DNA of 47,205 nt, from NCBI GenBank assembly GCA_012959965.1, contig DUCF01000006.1, forward strand, positions 1 through 47,205, written 5' to 3'. The notes beneath the pieces are model-generated. The model saw nothing but the letters and a program-made list of their open reading frames with translations, ran no database searches and was not told the DNA's origin. The DNA is from Candidatus Thioglobus sp. (GTDB lineage Bacteria; Pseudomonadota; Gammaproteobacteria; PS1; Pseudothioglobaceae). A program made the position numbers and the translations under genes. Below, one piece after another: positions 24,778 to 35,891 of this stretch; the first letter of the stretch is position 1; each line of letters begins with the position of its first letter.

Positions 24778-26625
24778 ATGTTAGGTGCAATAAAAAATAA
24801 ATCAAAAGGCTGGGTTGCCTACTTAATCGTAGGTCTTCTTTCTGTCCCGTTTGCCTTGTTCGGCATTCAGTCATATCTTGGCGCAAGCAATAATCCCGCA
24901 GTAGCGAAAGTATATGGTGAGGAGATTGATTACTCGTCCTATGCTGTGTTGTTGGAGAGTAATCGTCGCCAGAATCAAATTGAATTTGGCTCTAATTACA
25001 CTGACGAGATTGATAATATCTTAAAACAAAAGCTTATTGACCTTATGGTTACTCAGAAATTGTTTGAGATGATGATTGATTCTCTTGGCTTGGTAACCGT
25101 TGAGCAAGAAGTGATCGAATCTATATGGGCTGATACAAAATTCCACGAAAAGGGTGCTTATTCTCAAGATCTTTATGAGAAAAGATTACGCTTAGAGGGT
25201 TATGAGTCAACTGGAATCTACTTTGATGAGCAATCTAAGCAGTTGAGAAGTGATCAGCTTACTCGTAACTTAACACAATCTGCACTGATCACCAGTGTTC
25301 AATCGGATCAGTTAAATGCATTAGCCTCACAAGAGCGAGAGGTTGCTTATATTGCATTTAATACGGCTGACTTTGTTAATAAAATTGCAATTGACGGTGT
25401 TCAAGTTTCTGAGTATTACAATAATAATCTTGCAAATTTTGTATCTTCTCCTCAAGTTAAAGTCAATTACATTGAGCTGTCACGTAAAGATGTTGCCGTA
25501 CCGGGGGATGCAGATGAAGAAACTTTATTGTCTCTATATGATGACGAACAACAGCGTTTCTCTGTCGACGAGACAAGAAAAGCACAGCACATCCTTGTTC
25601 AAACCGAAGAGGAGGCCTCTTTAATCCTTGATCAAATTAATGCCGGCGCTGACTTTTTTGACATGGCCAAGGAGCACTCTATCGACTATTCCACAAACAA
25701 TGTGGGCGGTGATTTAGGCTACTTCGAGCGTGAGCGCATGGTGCCAGAGTTTGACAAGATAGTCTTTGAGTTAAATACAGGCGAGACGAGTGGTGTGGTT
25801 AAAACGCAATTTGGTTATCACATTATTCGAGTGAATGATATTATCGAAGCTAACGTGAGATCGTTTGCCGACGTTAAGGGTGAACTGCAGGAAATATATA
25901 CAGAAAAAGCCATTACCAATGAGCTTTACAGCTTGCAAACAGAATTGGCAAGCTTGGCTTATGAAGAGCCAATTGATATTGTTGCTGATCAGTTTGGTCT
26001 TAAGCTGCAATCTTCTGAGTTTTTCTCTGCTACGAGTTCTGCTTATGATGCGGCATTTATTAAGGCTGCCTATAGTGATATAGTACTTGGGGGTGATAAT
26101 TCAGACGTGCTTGAAATAGGGACTAAGTTTGTCGTTTTAAGCTTGGCTGATCAACAGCCTGAGAGTCAAAAAGCGCTGGATGAGGTTTACGGCGAAGTAG
26201 AGGCGACCTTGAAGACGATTGAAGCGAAAGTTGTTATTGCTGACTTGGCTAAAGAAATTTCTGATGAGTTATCAAGCGGCAATCATTCAAGCGCAGATTC
26301 ATTAATTAGTGACAACGACCTTGAATGGAAAAACGAGGGCTGGATCGGTAGAAGAACTGAGATGCCATTTGGTGTCGCTGTTGCAGCTTATAAGATGCCA
26401 ACACCAACGGATTCAAAAGCATCCTATATTGCTCAAAATATGGATGGTGTGACCACTGTATTGGTCAAGGTGAGCGGCGTAAGATTGGCCGAAAATGGCG
26501 AAGCGGGATGGCCTTTGGTGCAGTCGTTTGAAATAATGAACGAATGGTCTGCCAGTTTGATCAAGAGTCTTAGAGAGTCGGCCAAGGAATCGGGCGATAT
26601 CCGCATATTCTCTGAATTTCTTTAA
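24778..26625 (+). CDS. ppiD: Periplasmic chaperone/peptidyl-prolyl isomerase PpiD
   Basis: 615 residues, normal length. Short cytoplasmic N-terminus, one transmembrane helix (about 13-32), a SurA-like N-terminal chaperone domain (about 35-190), one parvulin domain from about KAQHILVQTEEEA to GYHIIRVNDI (roughly 266-360), and a helical C-terminal domain. PpiD sits at the Sec translocon exit and works with YfgM, also encoded here. hupB-ppiD synteny matches E. coli, except that tRNA genes lie between. The 107-bp leader after the terminator contains a small GTGCG/CGCAC hairpin (24715-24731). Confidence 0.93.
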   Translation: MLGAIKNKSKGWVAYLIVGLLSVPFALFGIQSYLGASNNPAVAKVYGEEIDYSSYAVLLESNRRQNQIEFGSNYTDEIDNILKQKLIDLMVTQKLFEMMIDSLGLVTVEQEVIESIWADTKFHEKGAYSQDLYEKRLRLEGYESTGIYFDEQSKQLRSDQLTRNLTQSALITSVQSDQLNALASQEREVAYIAFNTADFVNKIAIDGVQVSEYYNNNLANFVSSPQVKVNYIELSRKDVAVPGDADEETLLSLYDDEQQRFSVDETRKAQHILVQTEEEASLILDQINAGADFFDMAKEHSIDYSTNNVGGDLGYFERERMVPEFDKIVFELNTGETSGVVKTQFGYHIIRVNDIIEANVRSFADVKGELQEIYTEKAITNELYSLQTELASLAYEEPIDIVADQFGLKLQSSEFFSATSSAYDAAFIKAAYSDIVLGGDNSDVLEIGTKFVVLSLADQQPESQKALDEVYGEVEATLKTIEAKVVIADLAKEISDELSSGNHSSADSLISDNDLEWKNEGWIGRRTEMPFGVAVAAYKMPTPTDSKASYIAQNMDGVTTVLVKVSGVRLAENGEAGWPLVQSFEIMNEWSASLIKSLRESAKESGDIRIFSEFL

Positions 26626-26651
26626 AATCTACACTCTTTGAGTGTGGTTAT

Positions 26652-26688
26652 CTAATAAAAACCCCGATTAAATCGGGGTTTTTATTTT
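26652..26688. terminator. Bidirectional terminator between ppiD and fabI
   Basis: AAAAACCCCGAT and ATCGGGGTTTTT pair around a 3-base loop, giving a U run in either direction. It serves the convergent ppiD (+) and fabI (-) genes. Confidence 0.9.
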
Positions 26689-26701
26689 GCGATTGATTGT
26701 G

Positions 26702-27487
26702 TTACAAATCTGGTCCGGCGTCATAAAAGCTGTAGCCAGCATCGATATAAGTCACTTCACCGGTAATGCCCGAGGCAAGATCAGAACATAAAAAAGCTGC
26801 CGCATTACCCACTTCTTCGATTGTTATATTGCGCTTGAGTGCGGAGCTGTGAGCGGCATAATCCAATAACTTGCCGAAGTCTTTAATACCACTTGCCGCT
26901 AAAGTTTTAATTGGGCCTGCCGAAATTGCATTAACACGGATTCCTTTTTCAGGGCCCATGGCAACAGCCATATAGCGCACATTGGCTTCAAGTGAGGCTT
27001 TGGCAACGCCCATAATATTGTAATTAGGGATGGCTCTAATGGCGCCTAAGTAGCTTAACGTTAATAAAGCGCCACCCTCATTAAGCATGGGAGAGGCCGC
27101 TTTGGCAAGGGCTGTAAAACTGTAAGAACTCACGTCATGAGCGCTGGCGAAGTTTTCTCTTGTGGTGACTTCAACGTAGTTACCATTTAAAGCTTCACGA
27201 GGGGCGAAAGCGACCGAGTGTACTAAAATATCAAAAGAATCCCAAGATTTTTTTAATTCAACGAACGTTTGCTCGATCTGCTCATCAGTCGCGACGTCAC
27301 AAGGGATAACAATGGATGAATTGCAAACAGCTGCACATTTATCAACGCGTTTTTTTAATTTCTCTGTTTGGTAAGTCAGTGCGATTTCACAGCCTTGTTT
27401 GGCCATAGCTTCGGCAATACCCCATGCAATTGATCGGTTTGAAGCAACACCAACAATTAGCGCTCTTTTGCCCGTTAAAAAACCCAT
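26702..27487 (-). CDS. fabI: Enoyl-[acyl-carrier-protein] reductase (NADH)
   Basis: 261 residues from the ATG at 27487, which has TGGAGA 5 bases upstream; the open frame extends 20 codons further up without family resemblance. The N-terminus [23 protein letters not shown] is the divergent SDR cofactor motif of FabI. SYLGA...[13 protein letters not shown] supplies the active-site tyrosines and lysine in the Y-x6-K arrangement. FabI reduces the enoyl-ACP in the last step of each fatty-acid elongation round. Confidence 0.95.
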   Translation of the reverse strand: MGFLTGKRALIVGVASNRSIAWGIAEAMAKQGCEIALTYQTEKLKKRVDKCAAVCNSSIVIPCDVATDEQIEQTFVELKKSWDSFDILVHSVAFAPREALNGNYVEVTTRENFASAHDVSSYSFTALAKAASPMLNEGGALLTLSYLGAIRAIPNYNIMGVAKASLEANVRYMAVAMGPEKGIRVNAISAGPIKTLAASGIKDFGKLLDYAAHSSALKRNITIEEVGNAAAFLCSDLASGITGEVTYIDAGYSFYDAGPDL

Positions 27488-27527
27488 ATTTTCTCCAGAA
27501 TATTTATAATTTGTATGATGTTGAATT

Positions 27528-27549
27528 ATATGCTGGGTAAACAGCATAT
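27528..27549. promoter_or_regulatory. Inverted repeat upstream of fabI
   Basis: ATATGCTG and CAGCATAT are perfect 8-bp inverted copies with a 6-base spacer, 41 bases before the fabI start codon. The place suits an operator for a dimeric regulator of fatty-acid synthesis; it is not an obvious FabR or FadR site. Confidence 0.35.
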
Positions 27550-27624
27550 GCCACGAAATTTAACCCTTTGACTGTAAACACGCTGTCTGCCTGATTTTAA
27601 GGTGATGCACTGAATGATAACAAT

Positions 27625-28101
27625 ATGAAACACAAAATTTACTACTTATCTTGCTTGGCTTTGTTGATACTCGATCAACTCTCTAAACAACTTGTTGCTT
27701 CAGGCTTCTCTTTAGGTGAGTCACTTAGTGTTACTTCATTTTTTAGTTGGACATATGTACAAAACAGCGGTGCCGCCTTTAGTCTATTGGCAGATAGTGG
27801 CAATAACCAGCGTTATCTTTTGTTAAGTATTTCACTTGTTGCCTCGCTTGCTTTGATTGTTTGGATGCACAAGACGGCACCGACTTTGCGCCAAAGACTT
27901 CTTGGTCAGTCAATTCTACTTGCGGGCGCTGCAGGCAACCTAATTGATAGGGCGTTGTATGGCGTGGTTATTGATTTTATCGATTTGCACTATGGCGGGC
28001 TCTACTGGCCAGTTTTCAATCTTGCCGATAGTTTTATTTTCATCGGTGTCGCTCTGTTGTTGTTTGAGGGTCGACAAGCAAATGACAGTATTAAGTCCTA
28101 A
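27625..28101 (+). CDS. lspA: Prolipoprotein signal peptidase
   Basis: 158 residues, four transmembrane helices. The aspartyl protease pair is Asp117 (VVIDFIDLH) and Asp135 (FNLADS); the conserved VQNSGAAFSLL (about 45-55) and AGAAGNLIDR (100-109) are present. It cleaves lipoprotein signal peptides after diacylglyceryl transfer and would process the SLT-type lipoprotein of this window. ileS, its usual neighbour, is not next to it. Confidence 0.95.
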   Translation: MKHKIYYLSCLALLILDQLSKQLVASGFSLGESLSVTSFFSWTYVQNSGAAFSLLADSGNNQRYLLLSISLVASLALIVWMHKTAPTLRQRLLGQSILLAGAAGNLIDRALYGVVIDFIDLHYGGLYWPVFNLADSFIFIGVALLLFEGRQANDSIKS

Positions 28102-28169
28102 TAGTTCAGCGCTTATGTCAAGATATTTTATAACTGGTAGAATAGTGCTTTTTCAAAACATTTCTCTTT

Positions 28170-28742
28170 ATGAATAAGATATTTTCATTCGCACTAATGT
28201 TATTAATCGGCGGCGCGGCCAGTGCTGATTTACTCAAGATCTCTAAAAAAGGTAAGACGCTTGAGTCGGATAAAACCAAGTGGGCTTGTGTTTTGGATGA
28301 GGATTCGAATCTGTATTGGGAAGTGAAAAGCGCCAAAGAGGGTTTGCAATACGCACACAACACCTACACTTGGTTTGATGGTGAAAGCGGCGAAGAAGAC
28401 GGCGAGTATTCACATCATTGTTATTGGGCGGAGGGTTGCAATACCCTAGCTTATGTTGAGGTAATTAATGAGAAGTCGCTCTGCTCGTTTACCGATTGGC
28501 GCTTGCCTACGGCTGATGAACTGAAAACACTGGTTGATTACTATGGAGACGCTGACGCGTTAATTGACGTGGCGTTTTTTCCGAACACTCAAGCGGATAC
28601 TTATTGGACATCGACCACGGTGGAGAATAATGAATTTGTTGCCTACGAAGTGCCTTTTTCCTACGGCGGTTCAGTCGCTAGAGATAAGTACTTCGACACC
28701 TACATTCGATTAGTGAGAAGCAGTGCAGAACAGGTCGATTGA
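28170..28742 (+). CDS. Exported DUF1566 (Lcl C-terminal-type) protein
   Basis: 190 residues with a signal peptide (MNKIFSFALMLLIGGAASA before DLLKI). The mature protein has the DUF1566 pattern: WACVLDEDSNLYWEVK near the start, CSFTDWRLPTADELKTLV (about 107-124), TYWTSTT (about 148-154) and a C-terminal IRLVRS. Related domains occur in the Legionella collagen-like adhesin Lcl and in many secreted proteins of aquatic bacteria, with a C-type-lectin-like fold. Cysteines are paired as expected for an exported protein. Function unknown. The recJ start overlaps its end by 20 bp. Confidence 0.75.
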   Translation: MNKIFSFALMLLIGGAASADLLKISKKGKTLESDKTKWACVLDEDSNLYWEVKSAKEGLQYAHNTYTWFDGESGEEDGEYSHHCYWAEGCNTLAYVEVINEKSLCSFTDWRLPTADELKTLVDYYGDADALIDVAFFPNTQADTYWTSTTVENNEFVAYEVPFSYGGSVARDKYFDTYIRLVRSSAEQVD

Positions 28743-30411
28743 CGAGGTCTTGTTGACGTCATACTCTGACGATATTCCTGCCTTTCTAAAAAAAATATTT
28801 GCAGCTAGATCGCTTCAAGAATCCGATTTATCATTAAATCTCTCTGGCCTGCTAAAGCCAAAGTTCTCTCAATTGGGTGTGGCGATTGAGTTGTTGGAAT
28901 CGGCGATTAAGCTTGATAAGCGCATTCTCATTGTGGGTGATTTTGATGCTGATGGCGCAACAGCCAGTGCGGTTGCTGTTAAAGCGTTACGCTTGATGGG
29001 GGCAAAAGAAGTCGACTTTCTTGTGCCTAACCGTTTTAAGCATGGTTATGGGCTGAGTCCTGAGATTGTCACCGAGGCAAAAAGAGAGAAAAACCCTGAT
29101 TTAATCATTACTGTTGATAACGGCATTTCCAGCAATGAAGGTACGCAGTTGGCGCGCTCATTTGACATTAATGTCATTATTACCGATCACCACCTACCAA
29201 GCCACGAATTGCCAATGGCAAACGCCATCATTAATCCAAATATGAAGGGTTGTGACTTTCCATCAAAAAATTTAGCCGGTGTTGGGGTTTGTTTTTATTT
29301 GTTTTCAGCGCTGAAAACCCATCTTGAAAAAACGAATTACTTTAGCGAAAGAAATATTCCCGTCCCCGATCTTCGCGAAGTGTTGGATTTGGTAGCCTTG
29401 GGAACGGTTGCAGATGTTGTGAAATTGGATAGAAATAACCGTATTTTAATTAAAGAGGGTATTGAGCGAATTCGTCAGAAAAGATGCTCTAAAGGCATTC
29501 TAGCTATTCTGGAGTTGACCAAACGACCAGTAGAAACGCTGCAAGCATCTGACTTGGGTTTTTCTGTTGCACCGAGAATTAACGCTGCGGGGCGACTGAG
29601 CGATATTTCTCAGGGTATTCGTTGTCTGCTTTCCGAAGATATTAATGATGCGAGGCGTTACGCTGCTACGCTCGAGGATTTCAACAAAAAAAGACGTCAA
29701 GAGCAAGAGAAAATGCAGACCGAAGCCAGCGCTGTCGTTACCAAGCAAAGCATTGGTGAAAAACCATTTGCCATTAGTTTGTTTGACAAAGAGTGGCACG
29801 AAGGTATTGTTGGTATTGTCGCTGGCAAGATTAAAGAGGATTATCAATGTCCTTGCGCTATTTTTGCCAAGTCTGGCGAATTGCTCAAAGGCTCTATTCG
29901 TTCCATCCCCGAAGTCCACGTGAAAGATTTGCTTGATCTAATGGACAGAGACAATCCAGGGTTGATTGAGAAATTTGGTGGACATGCGATGGCAGCTGGC
30001 CTTATTCTTAAGCCTGAAAACTTTGAAGCATTCCAGCAAGGATTCTCTGAGGCTGTTAATAGGCATTTAAACGGCGAAAAACCGAGCGTTGAATTAATGA
30101 CTGACGGTGTGTTGGATGCTGGCGAGATGACACTTGCCAATGCAAAGTTGTTGCAATCAGCCGGGCCCTGGGGGCAAGGCTTTGAAGAGCCTGTTTTTTA
30201 TGGCGATTTTGAACTTGTCGAGCAAAGAATTGTCGGTGAAAAACACCTTAAATGTACGTTAAAGCAAGTGGGTGACTCTCGAATATTTGAGGGTATTGCT
30301 TTTTTCCAAGACAAACTCAAAGACAAAAAAGCTCAAATTGCATACAGACTCAACGTCAATCATTTTCGCGGTGTTGATTCTTTGCAGTTAATGATTCAAT
30401 CTATAGAGTAG
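28723..30411 (+). CDS. recJ: Single-stranded-DNA-specific exonuclease RecJ
   Basis: 562 residues. DHH phosphoesterase with DFDADG (73-78), VDNG (131-134) and TDHH (154-157); the DHHA1 domain has the GGHAMAAG motif (about 421-428), and an OB domain ends the protein. RecJ degrades ssDNA 5'-3' in mismatch and recombinational repair. The start overlaps the DUF1566 gene, suggesting translational coupling; a downstream start is possible but would cut into conserved N-terminal sequence. dsbC/xerD, common neighbours, are absent. Confidence 0.94.
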   Translation: MQNRSIDEVLLTSYSDDIPAFLKKIFAARSLQESDLSLNLSGLLKPKFSQLGVAIELLESAIKLDKRILIVGDFDADGATASAVAVKALRLMGAKEVDFLVPNRFKHGYGLSPEIVTEAKREKNPDLIITVDNGISSNEGTQLARSFDINVIITDHHLPSHELPMANAIINPNMKGCDFPSKNLAGVGVCFYLFSALKTHLEKTNYFSERNIPVPDLREVLDLVALGTVADVVKLDRNNRILIKEGIERIRQKRCSKGILAILELTKRPVETLQASDLGFSVAPRINAAGRLSDISQGIRCLLSEDINDARRYAATLEDFNKKRRQEQEKMQTEASAVVTKQSIGEKPFAISLFDKEWHEGIVGIVAGKIKEDYQCPCAIFAKSGELLKGSIRSIPEVHVKDLLDLMDRDNPGLIEKFGGHAMAAGLILKPENFEAFQQGFSEAVNRHLNGEKPSVELMTDGVLDAGEMTLANAKLLQSAGPWGQGFEEPVFYGDFELVEQRIVGEKHLKCTLKQVGDSRIFEGIAFFQDKLKDKKAQIAYRLNVNHFRGVDSLQLMIQSIE

Positions 30412-30419
30412 CATCCCGT

Positions 30420-31601
30420 TTAATTTTTTTCGGAAACCTTGCCAAGTATTACTTCATTGCCAGCACTTGGCTTTGAAGGCACATTGAACGCTAGGGCCAA
30501 GGAAAGAATTGCCATAGCAGCGCCAGCATAAAAAACGAACTGATAAGATTGAAGCCAGATTATGCCAAAAGATACCGGTATAAATACAGCGGCAATGTGA
30601 TTGATGGTAAATGACACCCCCGCACTGGAGGCAAAATCCTTAGGGTCGGCAATTTTTTGGAAATACGTTTTTTGAGCAATGGCCATAGCGAAAAAGAAGT
30701 GATCAAGCAGATACAGAACAACGGCAATCTTTGGATCTTGGGTTATGCCGTAGCCTATAAAAACAACGATCAGGCCAAGGTACTCAATTACTAAAGCTTT
30801 GCGTTCACCAATCTTGCCAATGAATCTGCCAATTCGAGGGGCTAATGGAATTTTAATTAAGGCGTTTAATAGGAAGAGTATTGATATTTCAGCGACACTA
30901 AAACCAAACTTTTCAACCATTAAAAAACCGGCAAATACGACAAAAATTTGCCTTCTGGCGCCACCCATAAATTGCAATGCGTAATAAAGCCAATAGCGAC
31001 GTCTTAAGATGATTTTCTTGGTTTGCTCGACGTGTTGTGGCAGATCGTCAAAATAGCGCCAGCAGAATATTGCGATTAGAATTGTAATGCAGCCAGCCGC
31101 CAAATAAACCCAAAGGTAATCCAGCCCAACAAACTCAAATAATAGCCAAACCGTGCCAAAAGCAACTATCGATGCCGCTGAACGAGTGGCGATAATTTTG
31201 CCGAAAAATTCGGCACTTTTTTCTTTGTCGATCCATTGCAGTGTCAGAGAATTAGAAATGGTTTCAAGATAATGAAAGCCGATTGACATAAGAATGGTGG
31301 TGGCGTAGAAGGCTGTATTGGTTGGAAGAAAGCCGGTGAGTGCGGTTCCAATACCTAACAAAATGAGAGAAACAAAGGCCATCTTTTGCTCTTTAATGAA
31401 AAGCAATACAAAAATAATGGTGAAGGCTAGGAATCCTGGAATCTCCCTAAGACTTTGGAGAATGCCCATTTCCGAACCATCAAAGCCAACTTTTTCGATG
31501 GCAAAATTATTGAGCAGGTTAAGCCAGATGGCAAAGCTCATGGAGCAGCCAACCGTTATCAACAGTATTAATAATTCGCCAGATTTTCGGTTCATCCTCA
31601 T
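30420..31601 (-). CDS. Major facilitator superfamily transporter
   Basis: 393 residues with 12 predicted transmembrane helices in two six-helix halves joined by a basic loop (WRYFDDLPQHVEQTKKIILRRRYW, about residues 186-209, split here by its two halves). The DRxGRR-like motif between helices 2 and 3 is not clear; PRIGRFIGKIGERK (about 265-278) is the second-half counterpart. No substrate can be assigned. It converges with recJ (8 bp apart) and diverges from thrS. Stand-alone gene. Confidence 0.8.
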   Translation of the reverse strand: MRMNRKSGELLILLITVGCSMSFAIWLNLLNNFAIEKVGFDGSEMGILQSLREIPGFLAFTIIFVLLFIKEQKMAFVSLILLGIGTALTGFLPTNTAFYATTILMSIGFHYLETISNSLTLQWIDKEKSAEFFGKIIATRSAASIVAFGTVWLLFEFVGLDYLWVYLAAGCITILIAIFCWRYFDDLPQHVEQTKKIILRRRYWLYYALQFMGGARRQIFVVFAGFLMVEKFGFSVAEISILFLLNALIKIPLAPRIGRFIGKIGERKALVIEYLGLIVVFIGYGITQDPKIAVVLYLLDHFFFAMAIAQKTYFQKIADPKDFASSAGVSFTINHIAAVFIPVSFGIIWLQSYQFVFYAGAAMAILSLALAFNVPSKPSAGNEVILGKVSEKN

Positions 31602-31718
31602 CGCCCAACAATATACCTTGAAATCGCAATATGAATCATCAGCTTAAAGTCTTAATTTTGCTGAGATATTTAAGCTCTGCAAGGTAAAATAACGCTTTTG
31701 TTTTTTGATTTATTGGTT

Positions 31719-33611
31719 ATGCCAAACATTACACTGCCAGACGGTACAGTAAAAACTTTTGATCAGCCGCTAAGCGTTTTAGAGGTAGCCGCATCAATTG
31801 GTTCTGGCCTAAAAAAAGCAACACTAGCAGGCGAAGTGAATGGTGAGTTGGTTGATGCCTCACACATTATAACTCAGGACGCAAGTCTGGCCATTATTAC
31901 AGGTAAGGATGCGCAAGCGCTTGAGGTGATTCGCCACTCAACGGCACACCTCTTGGCGCAAGCTACGCAACAACTTTATCCAGACGCACAAGTAACGATT
32001 GGCCCAGTTATTGACAAGGGCTTCTATTACGATTTTGCCTATAAAGACGGTTTTTCAGAGCAAGATTTGGCAAAAATTGAGAAAAAAATGAACGCCATCG
32101 TCAAGCAAAATTTGCCGATTGAGCGAATTGAAATGTCTAGAAATGACGCGATCGCCTTATTTAAATCAAAAGGCGAAGATTATAAGGCTGAAATTATTAC
32201 TTCTATTCCAGAAGGTGAGGTACTTTCCTTATACAAGCAAGGGGATTTTATTGATCTTTGTCGTGGCCCTCATGTGCCTTCAACGAGCAAACTAAAGGCT
32301 TTCAAATTAATGAGTTTGGCCGGCGCCTATTGGCGCGGCGATTCTAACAACGAAATGCTACAGCGTGTGTATGGCACCGCTTGGGAAAACAAAGCTGATC
32401 TTGAAGACTATTTGCATAAGTTGGAAGAAGCGCAAAAAAGAGATCACCGTAAAATTGGTAAAACTCAAAACTTATTTCACACTCAGGAAGAAGCACCTGG
32501 TATGGTCTTTTGGCATCCAAAAGGTTGGACCCTGTATCAAATTATTGAGCAGCATATGCGCCAAGTCTTTACAGACAATGATTATCTTGAAGTGAATACA
32601 CCGCAAGTGATCGATCGCAAGCTTTGGGAAAAATCAGGCCATTGGGATAAATTTGGTGACGCAATGTTTACCACCAGTAGTGAGAATCGTGATTACGCGA
32701 TTAAGCCGATGAACTGTCCTGCCCATATTCAGATTTATAATCAAGGCCTCAAGTCTTACCGTGATTTACCAATGCGTTTGGCGGAATTTGGCTCGTGTCA
32801 TCGCAATGAGCCATCGGGGACATTGCACGGTATTATGCGTGTGCGTAATTTTGTTCAGGACGACGGCCATATTTTTTGTACTGCCGAGCAAATTCAAAGT
32901 GAAGTTTCTAATTTCATTGATTTAACTTTTAGTGTTTACGAGCATTTTGGTTTTGACAATGTTGATATTAAGCTGTCCACTCGCCCAGAGAATCGCGTAG
33001 GCTCCGATGCGGTTTGGGATAAGGCGGAAGCCGCACTTGCTGAAGCACTAGATGCTAAAGGTATTGACTGGGAATTGCAAGAAGGTGAGGGTGCTTTTTA
33101 CGGACCGAAAATTGAATTTGTACTGAAAGATTGCCTGGATAGAGAATGGCAGTGTGGTACATTACAGGTTGATTTCTCAATGCCAGAACGTCTCGATGCG
33201 CAATATATTGCAGAAGACGGCTCGAAACAAACACCAGTAATGTTGCATCGTGCCATTGTTGGCTCGCTGGAAAGATTTGTTGGTATTTTGATCGAACATT
33301 ACGAGGGTGCGTTTCCATCTTGGCTTGCCCCAATTCAGGCTGTTATTTTGAATATTTCGGAAAAACAGGGCGATTTTGTCGCCGATATTGAACAAAAGCT
33401 AAAAAAACAAGGACTTAGAGTCATTTCAGACTTGCGAAATGAGAAGATAGGCTTTAAAATACGCGAGCACTCAATGCAGCGCTATCCGTATATCTTGGTC
33501 GTAGGCGGTCGAGAAATGGAGAATGGCGAAGTTGCAGTGCGCAAACGTGGCGGTGAAGACTTAGGTTCGATGTCTGTCGAAGCGTTTGTAGAATTAATAA
33601 ACCAGGAGTAA
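31719..33611 (+). CDS. thrS: Threonyl-tRNA synthetase
   Basis: 630 residues from the ATG at 31719; an in-frame TTG at 31698 is less likely since homologues start with MPxITLPDG. TGS domain (1-60), editing SAD domain with [10 protein letters not shown], the class II catalytic core with MNCPAHI and [10 protein letters not shown], and an anticodon-binding C-terminus. First gene of thrS-infC-rpmI-rplT-pheS-pheT-ihfA. The infC Shine-Dalgarno overlaps its last codons. Confidence 0.97.
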   Translation: MPNITLPDGTVKTFDQPLSVLEVAASIGSGLKKATLAGEVNGELVDASHIITQDASLAIITGKDAQALEVIRHSTAHLLAQATQQLYPDAQVTIGPVIDKGFYYDFAYKDGFSEQDLAKIEKKMNAIVKQNLPIERIEMSRNDAIALFKSKGEDYKAEIITSIPEGEVLSLYKQGDFIDLCRGPHVPSTSKLKAFKLMSLAGAYWRGDSNNEMLQRVYGTAWENKADLEDYLHKLEEAQKRDHRKIGKTQNLFHTQEEAPGMVFWHPKGWTLYQIIEQHMRQVFTDNDYLEVNTPQVIDRKLWEKSGHWDKFGDAMFTTSSENRDYAIKPMNCPAHIQIYNQGLKSYRDLPMRLAEFGSCHRNEPSGTLHGIMRVRNFVQDDGHIFCTAEQIQSEVSNFIDLTFSVYEHFGFDNVDIKLSTRPENRVGSDAVWDKAEAALAEALDAKGIDWELQEGEGAFYGPKIEFVLKDCLDREWQCGTLQVDFSMPERLDAQYIAEDGSKQTPVMLHRAIVGSLERFVGILIEHYEGAFPSWLAPIQAVILNISEKQGDFVADIEQKLKKQGLRVISDLRNEKIGFKIREHSMQRYPYILVVGGREMENGEVAVRKRGGEDLGSMSVEAFVELINQE

Positions 33612-33613
33612 TT

Positions 33614-34141
33614 ATTAAAAGACCACATAAGATAACCACGCGAATTAACCATCACATTAAAGTATCACAAATACGTGTAATTGGTAGCGAGGGCGAGCAG
33701 GTTGGCATTATCAGTACAAGCCAAGCGAAAGAAATGGCGAGTGATGCCGGGTTGGATTTAGTAGAAGTTTCTCCAAACGCTGAACCGCCTGTTTGTAAAA
33801 TCATGGACTTTGGTAAGTTTCAGTACGAACAAAAGAAGCAACAAAACGAAGCCAAGAAGAAACAAAAGAAGACACAACTTAAAACCATTAAGTATCGTCC
33901 CGGCACTGAAGAGGGCGATTATCAAATCAAATTTAGGAATTTGGTAAAGTTTTTAGAGAATGGCGATAAGGTTAAAGTAAGTATTTGGTTCCGTGGTCGC
34001 GAAATGCAACACCGTGAACTGGGCATGAAAATGCTCGATAGAATTGAAAAGGATTGTGAAGAATTTGCCAATGTTGAACAGAAGGCAAAAATGGAGGGTC
34101 GTCAGCTAGGCATGATGCTGGCACCCAAATCAAAGAAGTAA
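33614..34141 (+). CDS. infC: Translation initiation factor IF-3 (ATT start)
   Basis: 175 residues, starting at an ATT codon. AGGAG at 33604-33608 stands 5 bases before it, and the translation then gives the typical KRPHKITTRINHHIKVSQIRV N-terminus (split: KRPHKITTRIN, then HHIKVSQIRV). The first in-frame ATG, at 33734, lies 40 codons inside and would remove most of the N-terminal domain. AUU starts in infC let IF-3 repress its own translation, since it rejects non-canonical start codons. The C-terminal domain contains GREMQHRELG and the closing KMEGRQLGMMLAPK. Confidence 0.95.
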   Translation: MKRPHKITTRINHHIKVSQIRVIGSEGEQVGIISTSQAKEMASDAGLDLVEVSPNAEPPVCKIMDFGKFQYEQKKQQNEAKKKQKKTQLKTIKYRPGTEEGDYQIKFRNLVKFLENGDKVKVSIWFRGREMQHRELGMKMLDRIEKDCEEFANVEQKAKMEGRQLGMMLAPKSKK

Positions 34142-34153
34142 GACGATACAAAT

Positions 34154-34182
34154 TAACAATCTGCCATCGTGGCTGATTGTTA
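34154..34182 (+). promoter_or_regulatory. Hairpin in the infC-rpmI intergenic leader
   Basis: TAACAATC and GATTGTTA pair (8 bp), then a T-T mismatch, then GCCA/TGGC around a TCG loop. No U run follows, so it is not a terminator. The position, 54 bases before rpmI, is where bL20 autoregulatory sites lie in other gammaproteobacteria; correspondence to the bL20 site is not shown. Confidence 0.45.
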
Positions 34183-34235
34183 GAAAGTGTTCTTACTTGA
34201 GTAATATAAAAGCCTGATAGGGCAAGGAGTAAATT

Positions 34236-34433
34236 ATGCCGAAGTTAAAAACCAATAGAGGTGCTGCAAAGCGCTTCAAAAAAACCGCCAATGGTGGTTA
34301 TAAATGTAAACACTCGCACTTACGTCATATCTTGACTAAGAAGAGTACTTCTAGAAAGCGTTCACTTCGTGCCGCTGATACCGTTGAGAAGGCAGATGTT
34401 CCAATGGTTAGAAAAATGTTACCTTACAGCTAA
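34236..34433 (+). CDS. rpmI: 50S ribosomal protein bL35
   Basis: 65 residues. [20 protein letters not shown] at the N-terminus and [11 protein letters not shown] in the middle are diagnostic. AAGGAG stands 7 bases before the ATG. Lies between infC and rplT in the standard order. Confidence 0.97.
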   Translation: MPKLKTNRGAAKRFKKTANGGYKCKHSHLRHILTKKSTSRKRSLRAADTVEKADVPMVRKMLPYS

Positions 34434-34448
34434 ACTAGGAGTATACCC

Positions 34449-34811
34449 ATGGCAAGAGTTTCAAGAGGTGTGCAGGCGCACGCCAAACATAAGAAAATTT
34501 TAAAGAAAGCGAAAGGCTATTACGGCGCTCGTTCAAAAGTCTATCGCGTTGCTAAGCAAGCCGTTATTAAAGCCGGTCAATATGCTTACCGTGACCGTCG
34601 TCAAAGACGTCGTCAATTCCGTCGCTTATGGATTGTGCGTATTAACGCAGAAGCACGTAACAATGGTTTAAGCTACTCAGTGCTTATCAATGGTTTGAAT
34701 AAAGCTGGTATTGAAATTGATCGTAAAGTGTTATCTGACATTGCGATTTTCGACAAAGCTGCATTCGCAAAAATTGCTGACCAAGCCAAAGCTGCATTGG
34801 CTAATCAGTAA
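34449..34811 (+). CDS. rplT: 50S ribosomal protein bL20
   Basis: 120 residues. Basic N-terminal arm with [19 protein letters not shown], the [17 protein letters not shown] segment and the [20 protein letters not shown] core. bL20 is an assembly protein and in E. coli represses rpmI-rplT translation. It is followed by a strong hairpin before pheS. Confidence 0.97.
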   Translation: MARVSRGVQAHAKHKKILKKAKGYYGARSKVYRVAKQAVIKAGQYAYRDRRQRRRQFRRLWIVRINAEARNNGLSYSVLINGLNKAGIEIDRKVLSDIAIFDKAAFAKIADQAKAALANQ

Positions 34812-34817
34812 AACCAA

Positions 34818-35879
<1,062 letters not shown>

Positions 35880-35891
35880 GTTGGTGATTAG

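Noticed and set aside
33734-34141. Short infC starting at ATG
   Set aside because: It would lack most of the N-terminal domain; the ATT start with AGGAG gives full-length IF-3.
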